Origin: Hyphococcus sp.
GTDB taxonomy: Bacteria > Pseudomonadota > Alphaproteobacteria > Caulobacterales > Parvularculaceae
Direction of reading: 5' to 3'
NCBI GenBank assembly: GCA_021604585.1
Contig: BQJG01000077.1
Location: forward strand, 1-14,105
DNA length: 14,105 nucleotides
How positions within the stretch are numbered: the first letter of the stretch is position 1; every line of letters starts with the position of its first letter. Below, piece after piece: positions 6,629 to 13,316 of the stretch. Under the pieces are notes generated by a model. The model did no database searches. It was given only the letters and a program-made list of their open reading frames with translations, and was not told the origin of the DNA. The position numbers and the translations under genes are program-made.

Positions 6629-7669
6629 TCAGAAACTCGAGCCGACGCCGACGGTTGCGCGGAAATCCGTTTCGTTCTGCACGCCATTGAGGTCTTCATA
6701 GATCGGCAGGCCGACCGACACGAAACTCGTCCAGCCATACTTTGAAACATAGCGAAGGCCCGGCGAAATGAAGAGCTGGCTGCCGCCGCTATGCGGATCG
6801 GTATGTGCGCCGATGCGCTCGCGCTCGCCCCATTCGCCATTCAGCTCAAGGACGAGGTCAAGCGCCTGATGGCGTTCAAATTCTCCGTCATCATGCGTAT
6901 GTGCGCCTTTACCGAGGCGGTAGGAGAGCCCGAGATTGTAGCTGGCGCGGTCGCCGAGATTCGTGTCGCGGTCGCCGTCGGTGACAAATGTATAGATGCC
7001 GCTCGCATCTACGAATAGCGGGCCGACCTTTGCGCCAGCGGCGAGGCCGACGCTCGGATCCCAGGATCCGGAACCTGGCTGGAACTCGGTCTCAAACGGT
7101 CCCCCGCTGTCGGTGCGCTCATCGCTTTCGCCTGTCGGCGTCTTCAGGGATGCGAGCAGGGACAGACTGACGCCATGCTGCGCGCGTTCGAGAAAGCGAT
7201 AGCGCGCGGTCACGACGAGATCGCCGAAGCCGCGCGCGTCGCCAAGGACATGCGCCTCGGGAACGCCGTCTTCGAGCTCCCCTTCGCGAACGCCATATCG
7301 CAGCACATAAGGCGCGACGAGCCCAATACTGAGATCGTCGGTCACGCCATATTCAAGCGCCAGCGAGGCGATATAGGCGGCGTCGGTATTGTGCACGCCT
7401 TCAAGACCGCTGGCGGCGAAGCCTTTCAGCGCGTTGTTTGAGAATTCGTCGTAATTCTCTGTCTGCGCACGCACCGCCACGGAGATCTCACCCTTTCGGA
7501 GGGTGTCGGCCGACGGCGCATTGATCGGTCCGGCCGTTGAGGTCGGTCCGCCGACCGTGACATGATGGGCGCGCGCCTCATTCGCGGTAATTGCGATAAT
7601 CAAAGCAATCGCAAGGGGCGCGCTGATCGAATTCTTGCAAAGAATGGTGCGTGAGGGAAGTTTCGGCAT
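6629..7669 (-). CDS. Outer-membrane beta-barrel protein (phenol-degradation/transporter-like)
   Basis: A 346-residue exported protein. A signal peptide spans residues 1-34 (hydrophobic APLAIALIIAITANEARA, with likely cleavage after ARA). The mature part is a series of amphipathic strands with alternating residues (GEISVAVRAQTENY, DLSIGLVAPYVLRYGV, GDLVVTARYRFLE, SLSLLASLKTPTGES, ASYNLGLSYRLG) and ends in Phe, the outer-membrane insertion signal. SLKTPTGES and the overall layout resemble the Phenol_MetA_deg/'transporter' family (COG4313-like). The mature protein starts with His-His. The start at 7669 has AAGGA a few bases ahead. It is third in the minus-strand series after the DUF4142 and copper-lipoprotein genes, though a 121-bp gap before it holds two palindromes. 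Whether it moves a solute or only senses the surface is unknown. Confidence 0.8.
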   Translation of the reverse strand: MPKLPSRTILCKNSISAPLAIALIIAITANEARAHHVTVGGPTSTAGPINAPSADTLRKGEISVAVRAQTENYDEFSNNALKGFAASGLEGVHNTDAAYIASLALEYGVTDDLSIGLVAPYVLRYGVREGELEDGVPEAHVLGDARGFGDLVVTARYRFLERAQHGVSLSLLASLKTPTGESDERTDSGGPFETEFQPGSGSWDPSVGLAAGAKVGPLFVDASGIYTFVTDGDRDTNLGDRASYNLGLSYRLGKGAHTHDDGEFERHQALDLVLELNGEWGERERIGAHTDPHSGGSQLFISPGLRYVSKYGWTSFVSVGLPIYEDLNGVQNETDFRATVGVGSSF

Positions 7670-7696
7670 GGCTCTTTCCTTGGCGTCCTGCAAGAG

Positions 7697-7708
7697 CAGG
7701 CGCGCCTG
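7697..7708. promoter_or_regulatory. 12-bp perfect palindrome upstream of the outer-membrane gene
   Basis: CAGGCGCGCCTG, perfect over 12 bp, 27 bp upstream of the ATG of the barrel protein gene. A second 12-bp palindrome lies 44 bp farther upstream. It may be an operator or part of an mRNA structure; no family site is recognised. Confidence 0.3.
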
Positions 7709-7752
7709 ATGTGGATATCGTCAGAAATGATCGGTTCGTTCGGCGTCGCCAG

Positions 7753-7764
7753 GCGGAGCTCCGC
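7753..7764. promoter_or_regulatory. 12-bp perfect palindrome between copper-lipoprotein and outer-membrane genes
   Basis: GCGGAGCTCCGC, perfect over 12 bp, 26 bp after the copper-lipoprotein stop codon (reading the minus strand). It has no U-tract, so it is not a standard terminator. Confidence 0.3.
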
Positions 7765-7790
7765 TCGCGTCAGTGACGTCCGTACGCTTC

Positions 7791-8234
7791 TTAATTGCGA
7801 CTCGAGTCAGCGATCGTGATCCGGCCCTTCATCGAGGGATGATAGGCGCAGATATAGTCGACCGCGCCAGCGGCGGGCGCGATCATCGACCATTCCTCGT
7901 CGCGATTGAGATTGCCGCTGTCCCAGCTCTTGTCGCTTGCGGTCGCCGTATGCGGAACGACGTCGCGATTGCGCCAGGTGATGCGATCGCCGGGGGCAAC
8001 TATTAGCGTATCCGGCTCGAACCGGAAGTCGATAATGTCGATGACATGCACCTTCCCGGTTTTGGTCGTCGCAGCCGACAGCGCGTGTGTCTCATGCTCC
8101 GCCGCGCCGCAGGACGCGAGCGCGAAGAGACTGAACAGGGCGGCCAATCGAAGGGAGCCCGGATGAAGGGCGCCGAAGCGCCCTTCTTTCCGGAAGGATC
8201 CCATTCGGTGGGTCGTCGTCATTACCTGTTGCAT
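7791..8234 (-). CDS. Cupredoxin-domain lipoprotein (type-1 copper)
   Basis: A 147-residue exported protein. The N-terminus carries a hydrophobic stretch ending in a lipobox (LASC, Cys42), so the mature form should be a lipoprotein facing the periplasm. The mature domain (about 60-145) is plastocyanin/amicyanin-like: HVIDIIDFRFEPDTLIVAPGD, then WRNRDVVPHTATASD with His95, then DYICAYHPSMKGRI with Cys129-x2-His132-x2-Met135. These four residues are the complete type-1 copper set. It is probably a small electron carrier or copper-binding protein. The start at 8234 has GAGAGGA about 8 bases ahead; a TTG at 8252 and ATGs at 8222 and 8204 are alternatives. It follows the DUF4142 gene by 25 bp, certainly one operon. 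The electron partner is not in the window. Confidence 0.87.
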   Translation of the reverse strand: MQQVMTTTHRMGSFRKEGRFGALHPGSLRLAALFSLFALASCGAAEHETHALSAATTKTGKVHVIDIIDFRFEPDTLIVAPGDRITWRNRDVVPHTATASDKSWDSGNLNRDEEWSMIAPAAGAVDYICAYHPSMKGRITIADSSRN

Positions 8235-8259
8235 GGCGAGATCCTCTCCCAAGGGACTT

Positions 8260-8790
8260 CTATTTCAACGACTTGACCATGCCGGCGGCGTGATTTTCAT
8301 GAACCTTGAACACGCTGAGCGCTGACTTCAAAAGCGCCTTGAATTCCTTGTTGTCGGCGGCGGGAATGAATGCTGTTTCCACCGTCTTGTTGACGAACTG
8401 ATGATAGGCGAGTTCGTTCTCGGCATAAGCGCGGTCGAAAGCTGCGCCGTCGAGTGCGGCCAGTTCATCGCGCTTGGCTTTCGCGTTCATGACAAGCTGC
8501 TGGCTCGTCGCATTGTCCTCGGGGTTGGCGCCGAGCTTCGTCAGCAGGGCGACAGCCTGATCATTGACCGACGTATGATCACGGATCATCAATTCAGCGA
8601 ACTCGCGTACTTTCGGATTGTCCGATTTCGCCAGCGCGAGATGCGCGTAACGAATGTCGAGATTGCCGGCGGTATAGGCGATATGCGCGATCTGCATGTC
8701 GGACGGGCCTTCTTGAGCTGCGGCCGGAGTGAAGAGGCTCGCGCCGGCGAGAAGAAGGGCGGCGGCAGCCGCTTTGAGTGTCGTCGTCAT
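8260..8790 (-). CDS. Periplasmic DUF4142 (ferritin-like helical) protein
   Basis: A 176-residue secreted protein. The signal peptide is residues 1-25 (LKAAAAALLLAGASLFTPAAA, with likely cleavage before Gln26). The mature part is all-helical and fits DUF4142, a ferritin-like four-helix family: AGNLDIRYAHLALAKS, then the signature F64-AELMIR-D71-H72, then a helix with FDRAYAENELAYHQ (118-131), and the last helix with FKVHENHAAGM (His164, His167). DUF4142 proteins are periplasmic and recur in stress or envelope loci; their biochemical role is unknown, and whether the Asp/His residues bind metal is inference. AAGGAG sits 7 bases before the ATG, a strong ribosome site. It is first in the minus-strand operon and diverges from the second AraC regulator. 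Confidence 0.88.
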   Translation of the reverse strand: MTTTLKAAAAALLLAGASLFTPAAAQEGPSDMQIAHIAYTAGNLDIRYAHLALAKSDNPKVREFAELMIRDHTSVNDQAVALLTKLGANPEDNATSQQLVMNAKAKRDELAALDGAAFDRAYAENELAYHQFVNKTVETAFIPAADNKEFKALLKSALSVFKVHENHAAGMVKSLK

Positions 8791-8813
8791 AAGGTTGCTC
8801 CTTGGTGCAAGAG

Positions 8814-8829
8814 GCTTCGGTTTCGAAGC
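8814..8829. promoter_or_regulatory. Small inverted repeat in the leader region of the DUF4142 gene
   Basis: GCTTCG-GTTT-CGAAGC, perfect 6-bp arms with a 4-base loop, 23 bp upstream of the DUF4142 ATG and just above its ribosome site. Another inverted repeat, CCAGTC-N11-GACTGG, lies at 8865-8887. Either could be an operator in the divergent control region or an mRNA hairpin. Confidence 0.35.
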
Positions 8830-9036
8830 GGACGACGGCTATCTACTGACGGATTTCAGAGGCGCCAGTCCGTTTGCAGAAGACTGGACGCCCTGCATCA
8901 TGCTTTGGACGATCCGCATCAAACGCGCCCAATTGCGTCGTTGCACCGGCGGATTACGGGGCGGATATGTATGAAACGTCACAATGACGCCGTCAGCCGG
9001 GATGCTGGCGCAACCTGGATAAAGAAAGAACCGCGA

Positions 9037-9975
9037 ATGGATGTGCTGAATGATATTGTCGATACGCTTGAGCTGAAGGGGGCGCTCTATTTCCGGACTG
9101 ACTTTTCTCCGCCCTGGGCGATTGGCGTGCCGCGCTATCAACAGGCGGCGCGTTTTCACCTTGTCGTTCAGGGGCGCTGTTTTATTCGCCTCGCTGGCGG
9201 CGCGGTCGTTGAACTGGGGCCCGGCGATCTCATCCTCATTCCGGGCGGCGCCGATCACGCGCTGTGCAGCGCGCCCAACATCGCCCCGACCGATCTTGAA
9301 ACCGTCATTAAGGCGTCCGGCTATGACGGTCGCGGCGTGTTCGCGCTTGGCGCATCAGATGAGGCCGCCGCGGTGCGGATCGTGTGTGGCCATTTCTCAT
9401 TTCGCGAAGGCGCCGATCACCCGCTCTTGCGTGCGCTGCCCGACCATCTTCTCGTCACCAACAGCATTCGGGCGCAGAATAGCTGGCTCGATGAGGTTCT
9501 GAGGCTGATCGTCCGGCAGATTTTTGCTGAACCGGAAAGCTCGGCGGCGACCATCACGCGCCTGTCGGAAGTGATATTCCTGGAGACCTTGCGCGCCTGC
9601 GCCGACCAGTCGCCTTCGCTTGCAAGAATCATCGCCGGCATGCGGCGCAAGCAGATCGGCGAGGCTTTGCTCCTGATGCATGAACGCCTCGCCGAACCCT
9701 GGACGCTGGAATCGCTGGCCGCATCGGTCGGCATGTCGCGCAGCAAGTTCGCCGAACAGTTCAGGGACGCCATCGGTTGCGCGCCGATGTCCTATCTTGC
9801 CGACTGGCGCATGCAGAAAGCGATCAGCCTGCTTGCCGCCTCGCGCCTCAGCGTGCAGGAAGTCGCGACCGAAACCGGGTATCAGTCGCCGGCCGCCTTT
9901 ACGCGCGCCTTTACCCAGAAGATTGGCGTGCCCCCGAAAGAATTCAGACGGCGCGACAGCGCAGCGCTGCACTAA
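9037..9975 (+). CDS. AraC-family regulator with N-terminal cupin domain (second)
   Basis: A 312-residue regulator of the same architecture as the one at 4432-5268. The N-terminal cupin (Cupin_6-like) opens with MDVLNDIVDTLELKGALYF, the usual start of this group, and includes FHLVVQGRCFIRL and the strand-turn PGDLILIPGGADHAL. A linker helix region (about 135-195) follows. The AraC/XylS DNA-binding domain has HTH1 at about 223-243 (TLESLAASVGMSRSKFAEQF), GCAPMSYLADWRMQKA, HTH2 at about 272-294 (SVQEVATETGYQSPAAFTRA) and the tail GVPPKEFRR. The frame stays open far upstream, but that part overlaps the DUF4142 gene on the other strand and looks non-coding; an ATG at 8971 would add 22 residues. 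It probably controls the divergent minus-strand operon. The effector is unknown. Confidence 0.9.
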   Translation: MDVLNDIVDTLELKGALYFRTDFSPPWAIGVPRYQQAARFHLVVQGRCFIRLAGGAVVELGPGDLILIPGGADHALCSAPNIAPTDLETVIKASGYDGRGVFALGASDEAAAVRIVCGHFSFREGADHPLLRALPDHLLVTNSIRAQNSWLDEVLRLIVRQIFAEPESSAATITRLSEVIFLETLRACADQSPSLARIIAGMRRKQIGEALLLMHERLAEPWTLESLAASVGMSRSKFAEQFRDAIGCAPMSYLADWRMQKAISLLAASRLSVQEVATETGYQSPAAFTRAFTQKIGVPPKEFRRRDSAALH

Positions 9976-10219
9976 ATAATTAAGCGCTTTAGGGTTGCTG
10001 TCAGCGTTGCTATGATGTGCGCACTATTTGTTCTTTGCATTGACACCTCAAGTCAGTCGACCTTTTCGCTCATTCCCGACATCGATGATGCAGATCGTCC
10101 AATAGGCATTGCGCTGCGTCCGCATCTTCGAAGGGGCTCTAGCGGCGCGCGGATGAAATGCTATCTGTGTCGATACGAGGCTTGAAAAAGTCCCAAACAA
10201 TCACCTTACGGAGAATATC

Positions 10220-10594
10220 ATGATCGCCCCTCTGCTCATCGCCCGCGTCTTTGGCGCCATTTTCGTGCTTGTTGGCTTGCTGGGATTTGTCCCGAATTCG
10301 ATCGTATCGCCGGACGGCCTCTTCGCCGTCAATGCGATGCACAATTTCGTTCACCTTATGACCGGCGCCGCGTTTCTCGCGGGCGCGCAGTTCGGCTATG
10401 CGCGTCAGACGACGATCGGCATCGGCGTCTATTATGTTGCGGTGACGCTGATCGGCTTTCTGACCAAAAGCGACATGATGCTGGGTCTTATCCACATCAA
10501 TGTTGCGGACCGCTGGCTGCATGCCGGTCTTGCGGCGGCGATCCTTTCCGCTGGCATCCTCGTCACGTCCTCCCCCAGCGCCGCCGCTGAATAG
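10220..10594 (+). CDS. DUF4383 small inner-membrane protein
   Basis: A 124-residue membrane protein with about four hydrophobic helices (4-24, 43-59, 64-82, 101-117). It carries the hallmarks of DUF4383: NAMHNFVHLMTGAAFL (His41, His45 in helix 2) and the C-terminal INVADRWLHAGLAA (Asn94, Asp97, His101). The function of the family is unknown; the conserved His residues within the membrane could bind a metal or haem, but that is inference. The ribosome site GGAG sits 6 bases before the ATG. A TTGACA at 10040-10045 in the 244-bp upstream gap is a possible -35 element, but no convincing -10 follows. A GC-rich hairpin 16 bp downstream separates it from the next gene. Confidence 0.85.
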   Translation: MIAPLLIARVFGAIFVLVGLLGFVPNSIVSPDGLFAVNAMHNFVHLMTGAAFLAGAQFGYARQTTIGIGVYYVAVTLIGFLTKSDMMLGLIHINVADRWLHAGLAAAILSAGILVTSSPSAAAE

Positions 10595-10610
10595 AGCCGG
10601 TGGCGCCGCG

Positions 10611-10648
10611 GGCGGCCGGGCGACCGGCCCGGCCGCCAGTGCGCTTTT
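10611..10648 (+). terminator. GC-rich terminator-like hairpin after the DUF4383 gene
   Basis: GGCGGCCGGGC (10611-10621), loop GACCG, and GCCCGGCCGCC (10627-10637) form a perfect 11-bp stem. A short T run (10645-10648) starts 7 bases later, so termination may be partial and let some transcription pass to the next gene. Confidence 0.55.
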
Positions 10649-10722
10649 GAGGCAGCCGCATTGGAAGCAACGGACAGCTGTCCTCGCTGCAGTAAGCGAT
10701 CGAGCTGACAAAGGGGGGCGGC

Positions 10723-11301
10723 ATGAAGCATCTGCATCGCGCAGCCGCCTTGATTCTCAGCGTCTTTGTTTTGGCGCATATCGGCAATCATGTTGCCGGT
10801 GTCTTCAGTCTTGAAGTATATTTCCGTTATCTGACGGCCGTGCGTCAGATATATCGCCACCCGATCGGCGAACCCATTCTGATCGGCCTCATAATCATCC
10901 AGATGATTACAGGTCTTGCGATCACGGTGGGTGCATTTCAACGCCGCGAGCGGCGCAAGCTTCACTCCTGGATCGAGATCATCGCCGCCTGGCTGTTTTT
11001 CCTGTTCATCACCATCCACCTCGCCTCGATTGCGGTGACGCGGTTTTACTTCGAGATGGAAACTGATTTCCTCTGGGTCGCGACCATGATGCGGCCGAGC
11101 CTGCTGCAGCCCTATATCATCGCCTTTCACTTCCTCGGGATCGTCGTCGTCACAACGCATATGGGTATCGGCTTTCGTTATTTACTGACCGCTATCGGCT
11201 TGCCGCGACTTGGAAGCGTCGTCGCTGCGCTCATCGCCAGCGCTGGTCTCGTTGCGGCGACAATCGCCATCATCGTCTATACGGGATACACAAATCCGTG
11301 A
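10723..11301 (+). CDS. Five-helix membrane protein, possible b-type cytochrome subunit
   Basis: A 192-residue inner-membrane protein with five predicted helices (about 6-26, 50-72, 82-105, 128-156, 163-187). His lies inside or at the ends of several: His19 and His23 in helix 1 (VLAHIGNHVAGVF), His81 and His99 around helix 3 (FITIHLASI), His136 and His146 in helix 4 (IIAFHFLGIVVVTTHMG), and His46 before helix 2. Five helices with four or more well-placed His resemble the membrane subunits of succinate dehydrogenase/fumarate reductase and related diheme cytochromes b, but no flavoprotein or Fe-S partner is nearby. It starts after a G-rich stretch (GGGGGGCGGC) ending at the ATG. It is probably part of one region with the DUF4383 gene. 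That it is a membrane protein is sure; haem binding is inference. Confidence 0.75.
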   Translation: MKHLHRAAALILSVFVLAHIGNHVAGVFSLEVYFRYLTAVRQIYRHPIGEPILIGLIIIQMITGLAITVGAFQRRERRKLHSWIEIIAAWLFFLFITIHLASIAVTRFYFEMETDFLWVATMMRPSLLQPYIIAFHFLGIVVVTTHMGIGFRYLLTAIGLPRLGSVVAALIASAGLVAATIAIIVYTGYTNP

Positions 11302-11463
11302 TGCATTCTCGGCGGCAACGCGAGCACGCCCCTATTGCGACAACGGCGTTATGATAGGCTGAATTGGGCCACAACAGCGTCGCAATTGGCGATACAGATA
11401 AAGAGAGATTGCGTAAAAATGACTATCGCCGCGAGTTTGGATTGAACACCGTCATGTCATACC

Positions 11464-11479
11464 GACAGTCAATACTGTC
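11464..11479. promoter_or_regulatory. Inverted repeat upstream of the serine hydrolase gene
   Basis: GACAGT-CAAT-ACTGTC, perfect 6-bp arms with a 4-bp centre, 25 bp before the ATG at 11505 and just upstream of its ribosome site. Size and position fit an operator for a dimeric repressor. It is not close enough to the BlaI/MecI site to assign it. Confidence 0.4.
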
Positions 11480-11504
11480 TATTCCTGTTCGAAGGGATTA
11501 GCGC

Positions 11505-12656
11505 ATGATTTTTAGGAAAACAGCGATTGCCAAACGCGCATGCCTGATGATCCTGACGATGATCGCCAACATTGCTGTGGTGATCGCGGGGGACAATTCT
11601 GACACACAACTCGACATCATGCTGGAACGCATCCGCCGGGATCATGCAATCCCGGCTTTGGCCGTGGGCGTGGTGGACGCCGGCGAGATCCGATATCTGC
11701 GGACCTTTGGCGCGCCGCAAGACGCACGCTTTCGTGCGGCGTCAATCTCCAAACTCTTGACGGCGCAGGCAATCGCGCGTCTCGCTGAGGGCGGGGCGGT
11801 TTCGCTCGATGACGACCTTGGACGGCATGTCCCGGCGTTAGCCGAGCGCGGCGTCACGTTGCGCCATTTGTTGACCCACACCTCAGGTCTGGCGGACGGG
11901 CCGCGCCCGCGTAACAGGGCGGATGCTTCAGCACCCGACGCGTATGTTGAAGAGCTGGCGAAAGCGCCGCTTTTCGGATCGCCCGGCGCGGCATGGCGCT
12001 ATACAGATAGCGAATACAATCTTCTGGGCGTGGTGATCACAGCCGTGAGCGGCCGTCCGTATATGGAGCATGTCACTGTAATGCTGCTCGCCCCGATCGG
12101 CGCTGATGGCGCCAGCATGTTTCCTGCCGCACGCGATGACGTTCTTGCGCCACACCTCAATTTCGGTTTTGCGCTGCCGGCGCCATCGCGCCCATTTGAT
12201 ATCGCTTATGCGCCGAGCGAGGGGCTAGTTACGGATGTTGAAAGCCTCACGCGATGGCTGGCGGCGACCCTGAACCACGACCCGCGCCTGCTGAGGCCTG
12301 CGACCTATGAGGCAATGCTTGCGCCACAGTATGGCGATCATGCCGCAATCGGCTGGCAGGTGGGCGCGCGCAACGGTCGCCGCATCGCTCAACATGGTGG
12401 CTCGTTCACAGGGTGGAGCGCACTCATTTATTCCTATCCGGATGAACGGCGCGGCTTTGTCGTTCTCACTAATGCGCATGACGCGCCCCGCTGGGCGATT
12501 GTCGATGCAATTGAAGCGGTGCTGGATAATCGGACGCCGATTATGCCGGCGCCTCCATGGGGGCGCCGGATTGGCTTTTGGTGCGCCATCGCATTCGTGG
12601 CCGCGTTGGCGAGCCTCGTCGCCTGGCGCATTTCGCGGCGTCCGTTAAATTCATAA
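11505..12656 (+). CDS. Beta-lactamase-fold serine hydrolase (class C/PBP-like), membrane-anchored
   Basis: A 383-residue exported enzyme of the Beta-lactamase (PF00144) family, which includes esterases, DD-peptidases and AmpC. An N-terminal signal or anchor spans about 12-28. The catalytic S80-I-S-K83 is the SxxK motif (FRAASISKLL). LLTHTSGL (122-129) is a family landmark. The second motif is Y166-T-D168 in WRYTDSEYNLLG, with Asp where YxN is usual. The third is H297-G-G in AQHGGSFTG, in place of KTG, as in esterase-like members. A second membrane helix lies at about 356-374 with a basic end (RISRRP), so the domain would sit in the periplasm held at both ends. AAGGG precedes the ATG. The HGG motif argues against a true beta-lactamase; the substrate is unknown. 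Confidence 0.88.
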   Translation: MIFRKTAIAKRACLMILTMIANIAVVIAGDNSDTQLDIMLERIRRDHAIPALAVGVVDAGEIRYLRTFGAPQDARFRAASISKLLTAQAIARLAEGGAVSLDDDLGRHVPALAERGVTLRHLLTHTSGLADGPRPRNRADASAPDAYVEELAKAPLFGSPGAAWRYTDSEYNLLGVVITAVSGRPYMEHVTVMLLAPIGADGASMFPAARDDVLAPHLNFGFALPAPSRPFDIAYAPSEGLVTDVESLTRWLAATLNHDPRLLRPATYEAMLAPQYGDHAAIGWQVGARNGRRIAQHGGSFTGWSALIYSYPDERRGFVVLTNAHDAPRWAIVDAIEAVLDNRTPIMPAPPWGRRIGFWCAIAFVAALASLVAWRISRRPLNS

Positions 12657-12877
12657 TCCGCGGTTAGTAGCGGCGCGTTTAGCAAGGTCCACAAGCCGTG
12701 ATCTCCGTTTTCAGAATATCGCTGGAATTCCTGGACCGATTTGATTTCCGCGTTTTGAATCTACTTTACGTTTGGAGAGTAAAATCCGGTCCTTTGCGGT
12801 TTGCTGGTCTGATGCACGCATTCGGCGCGATAACTCATAATCTATCGATGTCCGCCAATCCGAGAACCAAGGCGACG
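12657..12877. other. Intergenic stretch with no supported gene
   Basis: From the serine hydrolase stop to repeat copy B no convincing gene is seen. A weak inverted repeat (CCGC-N8-GCGG, 12659-12674) follows the stop codon without a real T-tract. A short open frame at 12698-12886 lacks a ribosome site and recognisable sequence. Confidence 0.5.
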
Positions 12878-13053
12878 CGGATGTAGGGTCGAAAATGTTC
12901 GAGAATCAATTTGGGGTCGCGCGCAATTATTCATGCAACCCATTGATTTCATTACCTGGATGGAGTGGCTCCCCTTCGTGAATGCGTATCGAACTTTGTG
13001 CCAGGCGCCTAAGCCTGAATTTCTGGAGGTTTTACAGGAACTGGGCGCCCCAA
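12878..13053 (+). repeat. Dispersed repeat copy B (intact reading frame; matches 1748-1920)
   Basis: The core 12966-13052 matches copy A ungapped at about 70 of 87 bases, and the weaker upstream part can be aligned with small gaps to about 12878. In this copy the frame is open through the repeat. The two copies lie about 11.1 kb apart in the same orientation, in both cases in the gap downstream of a + strand membrane-protein gene. Confidence 0.75.
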
Positions 13054-13190
13054 TGTGCAATGCCAGCAGGGCTAGGCTTGAAAATTCCGACTCGACTCAC
13101 AAAAAAGCGTCCAGCCGTGACAACCCAAGAAAGCACGGCTGGACGCATGCGCCGCCCAAGGGGGAAAGACCGGCGGCGCGAGTTAAGTGA
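12933..13190 (+). CDS. Short hypothetical ORF within repeat copy B
   Basis: An 85-codon open frame. Its first part contains MEWLPFVNAYRTLC followed by QAPKPEFLEVLQELGAP, which is shared with the broken copy A. Its second half (after about residue 40) runs through two strong hairpins and is unlike a protein. Two ATGs are possible, 12933 and 12960; neither has a ribosome site. Base changes between the copies fall on all three codon positions (6, 4 and 7 by hand count), so there is no clear sign of selection on a protein. It may be a remnant of a small peptide gene, or the open frame may be chance within a DNA or RNA element. Confidence 0.25.
   Translation: MQPIDFITWMEWLPFVNAYRTLCQAPKPEFLEVLQELGAPMCNASRARLENSDSTHKKASSRDNPRKHGWTHAPPKGERPAARVK
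13101..13146 (-). terminator. Strong Rho-independent terminator, minus strand
   Basis: GCGTCCAGCCGTG (13107-13119) and CACGGCTGGACGC (13134-13146) form a perfect 13-bp stem with a 14-base loop. On the + strand it is preceded by AAAAAA (13101-13106), which becomes the U-tract on the minus strand. There is no T run on the + strand side, so it acts on leftward transcripts. Confidence 0.75.
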
Positions 13191-13197
13191 GGTTAAG
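13101..13197 (-). ncRNA. Candidate small RNA with C-rich loop and intrinsic terminator
   Basis: Read on the minus strand, the segment gives a first stem GCGCCGCC/GGCGGCGC (13172-13179 with 13149-13156), with a 15-base loop containing CUUUCCCCCUUG. A second perfect 13-bp stem follows (13134-13146 with 13107-13119), then six U (13106-13101). Stem with C-rich loop followed by stem plus U-tract is the usual shape of alphaproteobacterial sRNAs that pair with ribosome sites; CCCCCUU can pair with AAGGGGG. There is no minus-strand protein gene for the terminator to serve. The 5' end is a guess: no clear promoter was found, though a TTGACG lies farther up at 13244-13249 (complement). Confidence 0.4.
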
Positions 13198-13316
13198 CAC
13201 TGCGGCGGCTTCACAAGATATTCTCGGACATCTTACAAATACGCCGTCAAATTCCCTGAACAATCTGGTGAAATTCGGTTTGTCTATCCGCTAATTCAGG
13301 ATAGTGTGCACTGGTT

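Noticed and set aside
5892..6701. 269-codon + strand ORF
   Set aside because: It is antisense to the UDG-family gene, rich in Arg/Pro/Gln, with no recognisable domain; a shadow of the real minus-strand gene.
8401..9036. Upstream extension of the AraC frame to a 524-codon ORF
   Set aside because: It overlaps the DUF4142 gene on the opposite strand, and its translation is Arg/Cys-rich without domain features; the family start is at 9037.
10040..10068. TTGACA as a promoter for the DUF4383 gene
   Set aside because: The -35 is perfect, but the hexamer at the right distance (TTTTCG) is a poor -10 and the gene starts about 150 bp away.
12698..12886. 62-codon + strand ORF after the serine hydrolase
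   Set aside because: No ribosome site, no recognisable sequence and no sign of conservation visible here.
13182..13197. Direct repeat GTTAAG spaced 10 bp upstream of lysR
   Set aside because: Two short copies only; helical spacing is suggestive but too little to call a binding site.
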